A stretch of DNA of 10,439 nucleotides from Gammaproteobacteria bacterium (GTDB lineage Bacteria > Pseudomonadota > Gammaproteobacteria > Coxiellales > Coxiellaceae): assembly GCA_021774015.1 (NCBI GenBank), contig JAJFJO010000243.1:1-10439 (forward strand). Direction: 5' to 3'. Shown one piece after another: positions 1-6,176 of this stretch. Within the stretch, counting starts at the first letter, position 1, and each line of letters begins with the position of its first letter. A model generated the notes under the pieces. That model saw only the letters and a program-made list of their open reading frames with translations. It ran no database searches and was not told the DNA's origin. Made by a program: the position numbers and the translations under genes.

Positions 1-44
1 TCAACTATTTAATGTGTTTCACTAAACCTAAAGAATCCATATGA
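1..44 (+). CDS. ubiG: C-terminal end of probable UbiG (3-demethylubiquinone methyltransferase), 5' truncated
   Basis: Frame 3 is open from the window edge and ends in TGA at 42-44, giving the tail NYLMCFTKPKESI. UbiG proteins typically end in a short VNYM-type motif followed by a few residues, and NYLM fits that. The stop overlaps the ATG of the next gene (ATGA at 41-44), a usual sign of translational coupling. The following gene is a HAD phosphatase, and ubiG followed by a Gph/MupP phosphatase is a known arrangement in gammaproteobacteria. UbiG is an O-methyltransferase of ubiquinone synthesis. Only 13 codons are visible, so the identification depends on that short motif and on gene order; the open frame itself could be chance. 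Confidence 0.5.
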   Translation, partial: NYLMCFTKPKESI

Positions 45-727
45 AGCCGCCTCGCAATATTACCGCTGTTTTATTCGATTTAGATGGCACCTTAATTGAT
101 ACGGGCCCAGACTTAGCAAGCGCCATGAATAAAACGCTTAAACAATACAACCATCACACTGTTAATTACGAAGAGTTTCGCTATTCAATTCATGCGGGTA
201 CCGCGAGTATGATTCAGTTCGCTTTTGACATTACTCATAAAGACCCAAGCTTCACATCCATTCGCGATGCTTTTTTACAGAATTACCGCGAACAACTTAG
301 CCAAGAAAGCCAGCTGTTTGATGGCGTTAATACATTGCTTAATACTCTTAATAATAAGCAATTACCCTGGGGTATAGTAACGAATAAACCAGCCTGGCTT
401 GCAGAACCTTTAGTCAGTGAGTTTAATGAGTTGCAACCCTCACAATGCTTAATTTGTGGCGACACTTACCCACACAGAAAACCACACCCCCTTCCACTAC
501 TGAAAGCCTGTGAAAGCATACATCATGAACCCAGCAACGTGGCCTATGTTGGCGACACTGAAGGCGATGTACAAGCTGCCAATGCTGCCAACATGCTATC
601 AATTAGTGTAAGCTATGGCTATGCACCCAAAGATAGCAATCTAAATGCATGGACGACAGATCATATTGCCCCTAATGCTGAAGATATCATTAGCTGCTTA
701 AACCTAATGGAATCATGCGATGAGTGA
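41..727 (+). CDS. mupP: HAD-family phosphatase, MupP-like (N-acetylmuramate 6-phosphate phosphatase) or Gph (phosphoglycolate phosphatase)
   Basis: A 228-residue HAD subfamily IA phosphatase. Motif I is FDLDGT with nucleophile D13 and acid/base D15; motif II is the TN of VTNKP (T114); motif III is K147; motif IV is GDTEGD at 171-176. The helical cap lies between motifs I and II. Such proteins are usually auto-annotated as phosphoglycolate phosphatase (removing 2-phosphoglycolate). Two features resemble Pseudomonas MupP, which dephosphorylates MurNAc-6-P in peptidoglycan recycling: the LPWGIVTNKP block, and the late SYGY segment followed by Asp and Trp. The position directly after a probable ubiG points the same way. 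The start ATG overlaps the upstream stop and has only a weak AAAGAA upstream, consistent with coupled translation. The 3' end overlaps the next gene by 8 bases. The HAD class is certain; MupP against Gph is an inference. Confidence 0.88.
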   Translation: MKPPRNITAVLFDLDGTLIDTGPDLASAMNKTLKQYNHHTVNYEEFRYSIHAGTASMIQFAFDITHKDPSFTSIRDAFLQNYREQLSQESQLFDGVNTLLNTLNNKQLPWGIVTNKPAWLAEPLVSEFNELQPSQCLICGDTYPHRKPHPLPLLKACESIHHEPSNVAYVGDTEGDVQAANAANMLSISVSYGYAPKDSNLNAWTTDHIAPNAEDIISCLNLMESCDE

Positions 728-1700
728 TACAAAAAAAATTCTCGTACTAACCTCTGGTGGCGATGCACCCGGCATGAATGCAGCTATTCGTGCTGTTGTT
801 CGCACAGCTCATAATTATGGCTTAGACGTATTTGGCTCTGAAACGGGTTATTGCGGTTTAATTAACGACAACATCATGCCTCTCACCAATAAGATGGTTG
901 GTAATTGCATTCAACGAGGGGGCACTATTTTAAAAACCGGGCGTTGCCTTGAATTTAAAGAAAAATCCGTACGCGATAAAGTACGTGCGTTTTTAAATAA
1001 TAATGATATCTCAGGCATGGTTGTTTTAGGCGGTGATGGTAGCTTTGCAGGGGCCTCGAGCCTTACACAGGAAGGTGGGCCACCTGTTATCGGTATACCC
1101 TGCACTATTGATAATGATATTGCCGGCACCGAGTATTGCATCGGATTTGATACTGCAAGAAATACAGCCTTAAGCGCTATTGATAAAATTCGCGACACCG
1201 CCCTAAGTTTAGAACATAATTTTATTATTGAAGTTATGGGAAGAGCTTCTGGATTTTTAGCATTAGATGTCGGTATTGCTGGTGGTGCCGAAATTATTCT
1301 CACCCCTGAATTTCCGATAGAAACACCTCAATTGGTCGAGCTCATTGAAAAACGTCGCAGACAAAAAATGGCTTCCATTATCGTCGCCGCAGAAGCTAAC
1401 CAACCTGGCTATACTGTTCAACTCGCAGATGATATCAAAAAACTAAGCGGTTTAGATTATCGTGTCTGTATCTTAGGCCACACCCAACGTGGCGGCACCC
1501 CCACAGTCACCGACCGCAAACTTGCTTCTATCATGGGTGCAAAAGCCGTTGATGCCCTTCTCAAAGGCGAATCAGGCAAGATGACTGCTGCTATAAAAGG
1601 AGATGTGGTTCTAGCAGACTTCCCACCACCAGGCAAAGGTACACGCTATCTTAGTGACAGATCGTTATTGGATGTGAATGATATTATTTGTGAAATCTAA
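720..1700 (+). CDS. pfkA: 6-phosphofructokinase, ATP-type signature
   Basis: A 326-residue phosphofructokinase (fructose 6-phosphate to fructose 1,6-bisphosphate, the committed step of glycolysis), close to the usual 320 residues. Visible motifs are the N-terminal SGGDAPGMN loop (12-20), GGDGS (104-108) in the nucleotide site, TIDND (129-133) with the catalytic Asp, MGRASG (173-178) and GHTQRGG (253-259) in the sugar phosphate site. Glycine after the Asp of GGDG (G107) is the ATP-enzyme form; pyrophosphate enzymes carry Asp there. The residue before TIDND is Cys128, where ATP enzymes usually have Gly and PPi enzymes Lys. ATG at 720 lies inside the end of the phosphatase gene, so expression is probably coupled. 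The stop at 1698-1700 overlaps the end of the opposing receiver gene. Phosphoryl donor and allosteric behaviour cannot be settled from sequence. Confidence 0.95.
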   Translation: MSDTKKILVLTSGGDAPGMNAAIRAVVRTAHNYGLDVFGSETGYCGLINDNIMPLTNKMVGNCIQRGGTILKTGRCLEFKEKSVRDKVRAFLNNNDISGMVVLGGDGSFAGASSLTQEGGPPVIGIPCTIDNDIAGTEYCIGFDTARNTALSAIDKIRDTALSLEHNFIIEVMGRASGFLALDVGIAGGAEIILTPEFPIETPQLVELIEKRRRQKMASIIVAAEANQPGYTVQLADDIKKLSGLDYRVCILGHTQRGGTPTVTDRKLASIMGAKAVDALLKGESGKMTAAIKGDVVLADFPPPGKGTRYLSDRSLLDVNDIICEI

Positions 1701-2110
1701 TGCTTACAACAAGAAGATTCCTTTTCCACAACCCATTTCTTTAACATCGCTTTAAGAGATTCGATCGAGACGGGTTTTATAAGCACATCATTCATTGCTA
1801 CTCGCAGGCTCTCTAACTTCTTTTCATCCATCGAATGTGCTGTGAGAGCAACAACCGGTAATTCTAATTTGTCGAACTCTTCTCTTACCTGATTCGTCAC
1901 AGACAATCCATCAATGTCAGGCAAACCAACATCCATAAAAACAATATCGTAGGTATGATTTTTTAGCGAGGAAATAGCATCTACCCCAGAGGACACAACA
2001 TCAACATCACAACCTAAATCGCGCAATAAAATAGACGCCACTTTCTGATTGAGTTTATTGTCTTCAACCAGCAATACTCTTGCTGCAAAGTTGTTTGGTA
2101 ACTGTATCAT
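1697..2110 (-). CDS. Stand-alone response regulator receiver domain protein
   Basis: A 137-residue protein consisting of one CheY-like receiver domain and no output domain. The acidic pocket is E16-D17 (LLVEDN), the phospho-acceptor is D60 in FMDVGLPDIDG, the switch Thr is T90 (ALTAHS) and the conserved Lys is K112 (LIKP). The VEDNxxNQ signature and the MNDVLIKP end are those of receivers attached to hybrid histidine kinases, so it may take phosphate from such a kinase elsewhere, or be a detached remnant of one. No kinase domain is visible in the 221 bases upstream, and TAA lies in frame two codons before ATG. There is no Shine-Dalgarno sequence; TATAAT ends only 5 bases before the ATG. The stop TAG (1697-1699) overlaps the pfk stop on the other strand. 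All phosphorylation residues are intact, which argues against decay. Confidence 0.88.
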   Translation of the reverse strand: MIQLPNNFAARVLLVEDNKLNQKVASILLRDLGCDVDVVSSGVDAISSLKNHTYDIVFMDVGLPDIDGLSVTNQVREEFDKLELPVVALTAHSMDEKKLESLRVAMNDVLIKPVSIESLKAMLKKWVVEKESSCCKH

Positions 2111-2115
2111 AGCTT

Positions 2116-2121
2116 ATTATA
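2116..2121 (-). promoter_or_regulatory. Consensus -10 box (TATAAT) next to the receiver start codon
   Basis: On the minus strand TATAAT is followed by AAGCT and then the ATG at 2110. Transcription starting about 7 bases after the box would begin at or beside the start codon, giving a leaderless message. The -35 is poor (TGAAGG at 17 bases spacing), so the box may be chance in AT-rich DNA. Confidence 0.35.
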
Positions 2122-2331
2122 CCATGCTCAATATGAGTCCTTCACAAAATACTGAAGCATAAACAGTCAGAGGTAACACCACCCTGAACACCTTTAGCTT
2201 CAACACTCATAAACCAAACCCAATATTACCATAGTTTTCCCTTAAAAAACTTGAGTAGATCACTCCACATCAAAATTGTCACCCTGTAATAACCAAAAAG
2301 GTTAACAAATATCTCGAGAACCAAAAATTGG

Positions 2332-4965
2332 TCATTTTAAGCTCTTTATGACCACCTCAAAAACATCTTTTGACAGTGGCTTTGCCTCAGAAATACGCTG
2401 TAATTGAGAGCGCATCTGCCCAGCCCGCCGCTGATCCACCAACTCATGACTGATCAGAGGCTGTATCACGCGCGCAGCTACTTGCGAGTTGCCACCATCA
2501 ATAGCTAGCACCTGATCTGCTAAAAATTGGTAACCTTCACCACTGCCATTGTGAAATATCGGCGTATTTGCACCAAAACCACAAACCAGCGCATACACAT
2601 TATTTGGGTTACGGATGCTAAAGCCCGGGTGTGACATCAGCTCTTTCACCCTACCCAAAGTATCTGGCAAAATTGAAGCGGAGTGCAAGCCCAGCCATTT
2701 ATTAACAACCAAAGGCTCATGTTGCCACTTATCATAAAAATGCTGCAAGGCATCATGGCGCTGTTGGCATTCATGATGATTCAACGCCGATAAAGCGCCC
2801 ACTGCATCGGTCATATTCGTTGCTTTTTGATATTGCTCAAACGCAAGGTCATGGTGCTTATCGTTATAGCTCATGTAGGCTAAGCAATTATTTTTCACCG
2901 CACGCTTGCCCATTTCGGCTACTGAATATTCATACGCCTCATCGTGATGCTCGTTATAAAGAGCACTAAACTCCTTATCTAATGTATTTGCCAACTCGCG
3001 CTTTATAAATTCACGCGCTTCATGAATTACAGCCACATCAGAGCCCATCATATTAGATAGAATATAACTCACGCTCGGAAGAACCAATAAACGACTCATA
3101 AAATACCAATCATCATGGCGATCAGTTAGTACATATTGAAATGCCTCTAACAATACAGGGTCTATTTCAAATGCTCTGTTTTCATTATGATCTTTCACCA
3201 TTGCTTGGATCACACGCACACATAAATTTTGCCCCGCATCCCAACGCGCAAAAGGATCACTGTCGCAGCGCAATAACCAAGCTAACTCTTCATTCGAATA
3301 AGGGTAATGCACTTTTACTGGAGCAGAAAAGCAACGCAGTAAAGAAGGGACTGGTTTTTCAGCGACATTAATAAAAGTAAACTGTTCTTCGGGTTTACTA
3401 ATCACTAAAACACGGGTCTGATCTTTAGCTGTTGACTCCCCTTTTAATTGAGTGGCCATATCTTTGCATGCTGAACCAATTAACCCTACTGACAGCGGCA
3501 AATAAAAGGGCTCTTTGTCTTTCTGCCCAGGAGTTGCAGGGCATGATTGCTTTACTGTTAACGTGAACGTATTTTCATTTTCATCAAATTGGCCATCAAT
3601 CTGTAATGCCGGCGTACCAGCTTGACAATACCATCGTTGAAATTGCGACAGGTCAACACCCGATGCATCTTCCATCGCTTTAATGAAATCCTCCGTTGTC
3701 ACCGCCTGCCCATCATGACGATGAAAATATAAATCCATCCCTTTACGAAAGCCTTCAGGGCTCAGTAATGTACGCACCATACGCAACACTTCAGCGCCTT
3801 TTTGATACACGGTTTTAGTATAAAAATTATTAATTTCCATAAAAGACTCAGGCCGAATTGGATGCGCCATCGGCCCCGCATCCTCAACAAATTGTTGGCT
3901 TCTCACATAATTAGCAGTATCTAGTCGTGCAACAGCTGCAGACGTTATATCCTCAGTAAACAACTGGTCACGCAATACTGTCAAACCTTCCTTTAACGTA
4001 AGTTGAAACCAATCACGACACGTCACACGATTCCCGGTCCAGTTATGAAAATATTCATGACCCACCACATCTTCAATATTCACATAGTCTGTATCTGTCG
4101 CTGTTTCTGGGCTTGCTAAAATATATTTCGTGTTGAAAATATTAAGACCCTTATTCTCCATCGCCCCCATATTAAAATCACTAACAGCTACCGTCATGTA
4201 GATATCAAGATCATACTCACGGCCAAATTTTTCCTCATCCCATTGCATGCTATGCTGTAAAGCCAACATCGCAAAGTCGCCCTGCTCTTTAAAACCCCTT
4301 TCAAGATAAAGTTTTAACGCAACCTCCCGGTTTGACATCGTGATAAACGTATCTTCAATTAAATCAAAATCACCTGCCACCAACGCAAATAAATAACAGG
4401 GTTTCAGTGATGGGTCTTCCCAGTGCACCCAATGCCGGTTATTACCCAGATCACGCTCTTCAATTAAATTACCATTGGATAACATGTAAGGATATTGTGA
4501 TTTATCTGCTGTAATCGTCGTATTAAAACGCGCCAACACATCCGGCCTATCTAAATAGTACGTAATTCGACGAAACCCTTGCGATTCACATTGCGTACAA
4601 AAATTCCCACCTGAGACATACAAACCACTAAGCTGTGTATTATCCTGCGGCTTAATCAACACAGTTGTTTCTAATGTAAAACTCTCAGGCACATCATGGA
4701 TAGTTAATGAGTTTTTATTCACTTTATATTGCTTTTCTTCAAGCACAACACCATCAAGACTAATCGACTGCAACTGCATGTCCTCACCATCTAAAACTAA
4801 AGCCGCCTGTTGCTCTTTCGCCACGGGGTTACGTTTAACAGTTAAAATGCTTTTTACTGTCGTATGATCACCGTGCAGATCAAAATGCAAAAAAACCTTT
4901 TCAATTAGAAAATTTGAAGGCTGGTAGTCTTTTAGATATATGGTTTTGGGCATTTCGGAACTCAT
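2332..4965 (-). CDS. pepN: Aminopeptidase N (M1 family zinc metallopeptidase)
   Basis: A cytoplasmic broad-specificity aminopeptidase that removes N-terminal residues in peptide turnover. Counted from the start used here (877 residues; E. coli PepN is 870), GAMEN is at 267-271 and HEYFH at 303-307, with zinc ligand E326 in LKEGLT. The NWTGNR after HEYFH and the VYQKGAEVLRM stretch with the transition-state Tyr are typical of the PepN branch. The rest is the alpha-helical C-terminal domain. An earlier ATG at 4983 is possible, but it has no ribosome binding site. The ATG at 4965 has GAGG 8 bases upstream (4974-4977), and starting there brings the N-terminus close to family length. It diverges from the tautomerase gene at 5108. 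No convincing terminator follows; the receiver gene is 221 bases downstream on the same strand. Confidence 0.96.
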   Translation of the reverse strand: MSSEMPKTIYLKDYQPSNFLIEKVFLHFDLHGDHTTVKSILTVKRNPVAKEQQAALVLDGEDMQLQSISLDGVVLEEKQYKVNKNSLTIHDVPESFTLETTVLIKPQDNTQLSGLYVSGGNFCTQCESQGFRRITYYLDRPDVLARFNTTITADKSQYPYMLSNGNLIEERDLGNNRHWVHWEDPSLKPCYLFALVAGDFDLIEDTFITMSNREVALKLYLERGFKEQGDFAMLALQHSMQWDEEKFGREYDLDIYMTVAVSDFNMGAMENKGLNIFNTKYILASPETATDTDYVNIEDVVGHEYFHNWTGNRVTCRDWFQLTLKEGLTVLRDQLFTEDITSAAVARLDTANYVRSQQFVEDAGPMAHPIRPESFMEINNFYTKTVYQKGAEVLRMVRTLLSPEGFRKGMDLYFHRHDGQAVTTEDFIKAMEDASGVDLSQFQRWYCQAGTPALQIDGQFDENENTFTLTVKQSCPATPGQKDKEPFYLPLSVGLIGSACKDMATQLKGESTAKDQTRVLVISKPEEQFTFINVAEKPVPSLLRCFSAPVKVHYPYSNEELAWLLRCDSDPFARWDAGQNLCVRVIQAMVKDHNENRAFEIDPVLLEAFQYVLTDRHDDWYFMSRLLVLPSVSYILSNMMGSDVAVIHEAREFIKRELANTLDKEFSALYNEHHDEAYEYSVAEMGKRAVKNNCLAYMSYNDKHHDLAFEQYQKATNMTDAVGALSALNHHECQQRHDALQHFYDKWQHEPLVVNKWLGLHSASILPDTLGRVKELMSHPGFSIRNPNNVYALVCGFGANTPIFHNGSGEGYQFLADQVLAIDGGNSQVAARVIQPLISHELVDQRRAGQMRSQLQRISEAKPLSKDVFEVVIKSLK

Positions 4966-4973
4966 CAACAACA

Positions 4974-4977
4974 CCTC
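4974..4977 (-). promoter_or_regulatory. Shine-Dalgarno site that decides the pepN start
   Basis: Minus-strand GAGG with 8 bases to the ATG at 4965. The longer reading frame from ATG at 4983 would contain this site inside its own first codons and has only TTTCAAA before it. Confidence 0.6.
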
Positions 4978-4997
4978 GTTCATTTTGAAAATAAGAA

Positions 4998-5026
4998 ATA
5001 TGACTTATTATTTTAGACCAAATCAA
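4998..5026 (-). promoter_or_regulatory. Possible pepN promoter
   Basis: On the minus strand, TTGATT (5026-5021), 17 bases, then TCATAT (5003-4998). This would start RNA near 4991, about 25 bases before the preferred pepN start. Both hexamers match the sigma70 consensus only partly, in an AT-rich divergent intergenic region. Confidence 0.25.
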
Positions 5027-5040
5027 AGTGAATTAGTACC

Positions 5041-5069
5041 TTCAAATACAATAGCCCTGCTGGTATCAT
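5041..5069 (+). promoter_or_regulatory. Possible promoter of the tautomerase gene
   Basis: TTCAAA (5041-5046), 17 bases, TATCAT (5064-5069), giving a leader of about 30 bases before ATG 5108. A perfect TATAAT at 5087-5092 has no -35 partner and lies too close to the ribosome binding site to be preferred. Confidence 0.3.
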
Positions 5070-5107
5070 AGTGTCTGCTATAAAAATATAATGCTAGAGG
5101 TGCTCAC

Positions 5108-5473
5108 ATGCCACAAATTACCATTGAATACAGCAGCAATATTATTGAAAAAGACAGCCTCCCCAAACTGCTGATGCAGATACATCAGTTGTTAGAAAAA
5201 ATGTTATCTGCAAATATCAACAGCTGTAAAAGTAGAGCTTATGAGTGCAATACATTTATGGTGGGGGATAACAAACCAGAGCGCGGATTTGTGCATACTA
5301 CTCTCAAATTATTGCCCGGTAGAACAGAAATGCAAATACAGCAATTAGAAAAAGAATGTATGAATATTCTTAGTAAAAATTTCGCCACCTCTTTATCTCA
5401 GCTGCAACTACAAATCACTTTAGAGATAAGTGAGCTAAGTACTTTTTATTCTAAAGTTGCAAGCGACGATTGA
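5108..5473 (+). CDS. 5-carboxymethyl-2-hydroxymuconate isomerase family protein (tautomerase superfamily)
   Basis: A 121-residue protein (E. coli CHMI is about 126). Pro2 follows the initiator Met and would become the catalytic N-terminal proline after Met removal, as in all tautomerases. The opening MPQITIEYS, the SRA triplet (42-44), FVHTTLK (61-67) and GR (71-72) match the CHMI pattern. CHMI isomerises 5-carboxymethyl-2-hydroxymuconate in homoprotocatechuate breakdown. No other gene of that pathway lies nearby, so the true substrate here is unknown. AGAGG (5096-5100) is a good ribosome binding site 7 bases before the ATG. The gene stands alone and diverges from pepN; no clear terminator follows. 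Confidence 0.88.
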   Translation: MPQITIEYSSNIIEKDSLPKLLMQIHQLLEKMLSANINSCKSRAYECNTFMVGDNKPERGFVHTTLKLLPGRTEMQIQQLEKECMNILSKNFATSLSQLQLQITLEISELSTFYSKVASDD

Positions 5474-5627
5474 ATCGGCCTATACCAGAACCACGCACGC
5501 CAGTGAGCGGTTTAGAAAATCAAGCTTGCTAAAAGCACATTTTACATAAAACCCTCTACCAACTCCGATCAAAAATATTGGCACCCCTCCTAAGTGCTGT
5601 AAAAACAGAAAAAATTTTCGGGGTGAA

Positions 5628-5780
5628 ATGGCAACCTGGTTTTCTATTAATCTGGCTATCCAAAAGAGCCGGATATTTCAAAATCCGGTTCTCCACGAGA
5701 ACCAGATATCCATAAATCCAGTCTTTACAGAGAACCGGATTTTGTATGTTGTATACCTATTGAGAAAAGTATACTACTGA
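5628..5780 (+). CDS. Possible small protein, 50 residues, unrecognised
   Basis: An ATG-started frame of 50 codons runs through the 33-base repeat array and ends in TGA at 5778-5780. GGGGTG at 5620-5625 could serve as a ribosome binding site, although only 2 bases separate it from the ATG, which is short. Because the repeat period is 11 codons, the product contains repeated 11-residue units: KSRIFQNPVLH, then ENQISINPVFT, then a diverged copy starting ENRI. No signal peptide is evident. I do not recognise it. In a second frame the repeat units are more alike than in this one, which weakens the case for coding here. Confidence 0.18.
   Translation: MATWFSINLAIQKSRIFQNPVLHENQISINPVFTENRILYVVYLLRKVYY
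5631..5745 (+). repeat. Degenerate tandem repeats of 33 bases, about 3.5 copies
   Basis: Units start at 5631, 5664, 5697 and 5730. The middle two agree at about two thirds of positions, around the shared core CCxGATAT followed by AAATCCxGT; the first and last are more diverged. The units carry internal dyads: CCGGAT (5669-5674) with ATCCGG (5683-5688), and GGTTCTC (5687-5693) with GAGAACC (5697-5703) around a CAC loop. There is no spacer/repeat alternation as in CRISPR, and I do not recognise the repeat family. Confidence 0.6.
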
Positions 5781-6015
5781 AAAAATAGGATCTTCAAGGT
5801 TGATACACCATAGGCACCTGGTGTTAAAATGCTCACTTTATTTCATATACTATCTATTGGACTAAGGGAGACAATCGACTCATCAAACTGGAGATGACTT
5901 GTGCAACTGGCGCCTCAGAATCTTATTCTTTGGGGGAAAAAGATATTGCAGAACCAGGCGAAACTGTACTCTCGGCGCCCAAGAACTGCGCTAAAGCTTA
6001 AATACCCCAGTATCC

Positions 6016-6050
6016 AGACCAGCATCTACATTAATTTGGGGATGCTGTCT
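6016..6050. other. Hairpin-forming dyad
   Basis: CAGCATC (6020-6026) pairs with GATGCTG (6041-6047) around a 14-base loop. The stem extends to 10 pairs (AGAC against GTCT) if one C is bulged. No T-run follows on either strand. It lies 14 bases beyond the terminator dyad in the direction of minus-strand transcription. Confidence 0.4.
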
Positions 6051-6059
6051 CCCATTCAG

Positions 6060-6091
6060 AAAACGTAGGCAGATCAGAAGGGCTGCCTACG
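6060..6091 (-). terminator. Likely intrinsic terminator of the minus-strand nhaA/transpeptidase unit
   Basis: A perfect 9-base inverted repeat: CGTAGGCAG (6064-6072) and CTGCCTACG (6083-6091), with a 10-base loop. Read on the minus strand, the stem is followed directly by TTTT. It sits 86 bases past the stop of the L,D-transpeptidase-like gene. The T-run is short, so efficiency is uncertain. Confidence 0.6.
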
Positions 6092-6176
6092 CTTTCACTC
6101 TTAACCATTCTCATCAAAGTATCTCCAGCCACGCCGAAACCACAAGCTCCAATTACAATTAAGTACGACAGACGCC

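Larger units (their letters stand above)
5474..6176. other. Gene-poor intergenic stretch of about 700 bases
   Basis: Nothing here resembles a known protein or RNA. In order it holds a CACCCC/GGGGTG complementary pair (5582-5587 and 5620-5625), an array of degenerate 33-base repeats with internal dyads (5631-5745), and a 50-codon open frame through the array (5628-5780). Two tiny overlapping frames follow (5829-5897 and 5894-6001, joined by ATGA), then two dyads (6016-6050 and 6064-6091). The composition is AT-rich like the flanks. It could be a decayed gene, a small RNA locus or simple spacer; none of these is shown. Confidence 0.7.

Noticed and set aside
911..1303. Minus-strand 130-codon frame inside pfk
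   Set aside because: Antisense shadow of a strongly conserved gene, with no ribosome binding site or recognisable motif.
2111..2331. Remnant of a histidine kinase or small peptide genes between pepN and the receiver
   Set aside because: Only frames of up to about 30 codons are present, none with kinase motifs (H-box, N-box, G-box) or convincing start signals.
2319..2332. Hairpin ACCAA/TTGGT as a pepN terminator
   Set aside because: Only 5 weak pairs with a 3-base loop overlapping the stop codon, and no T-run after it.
5631..5745. CRISPR array
   Set aside because: The repeats are directly adjacent, too diverged and without unique spacers, and no cas genes are present.
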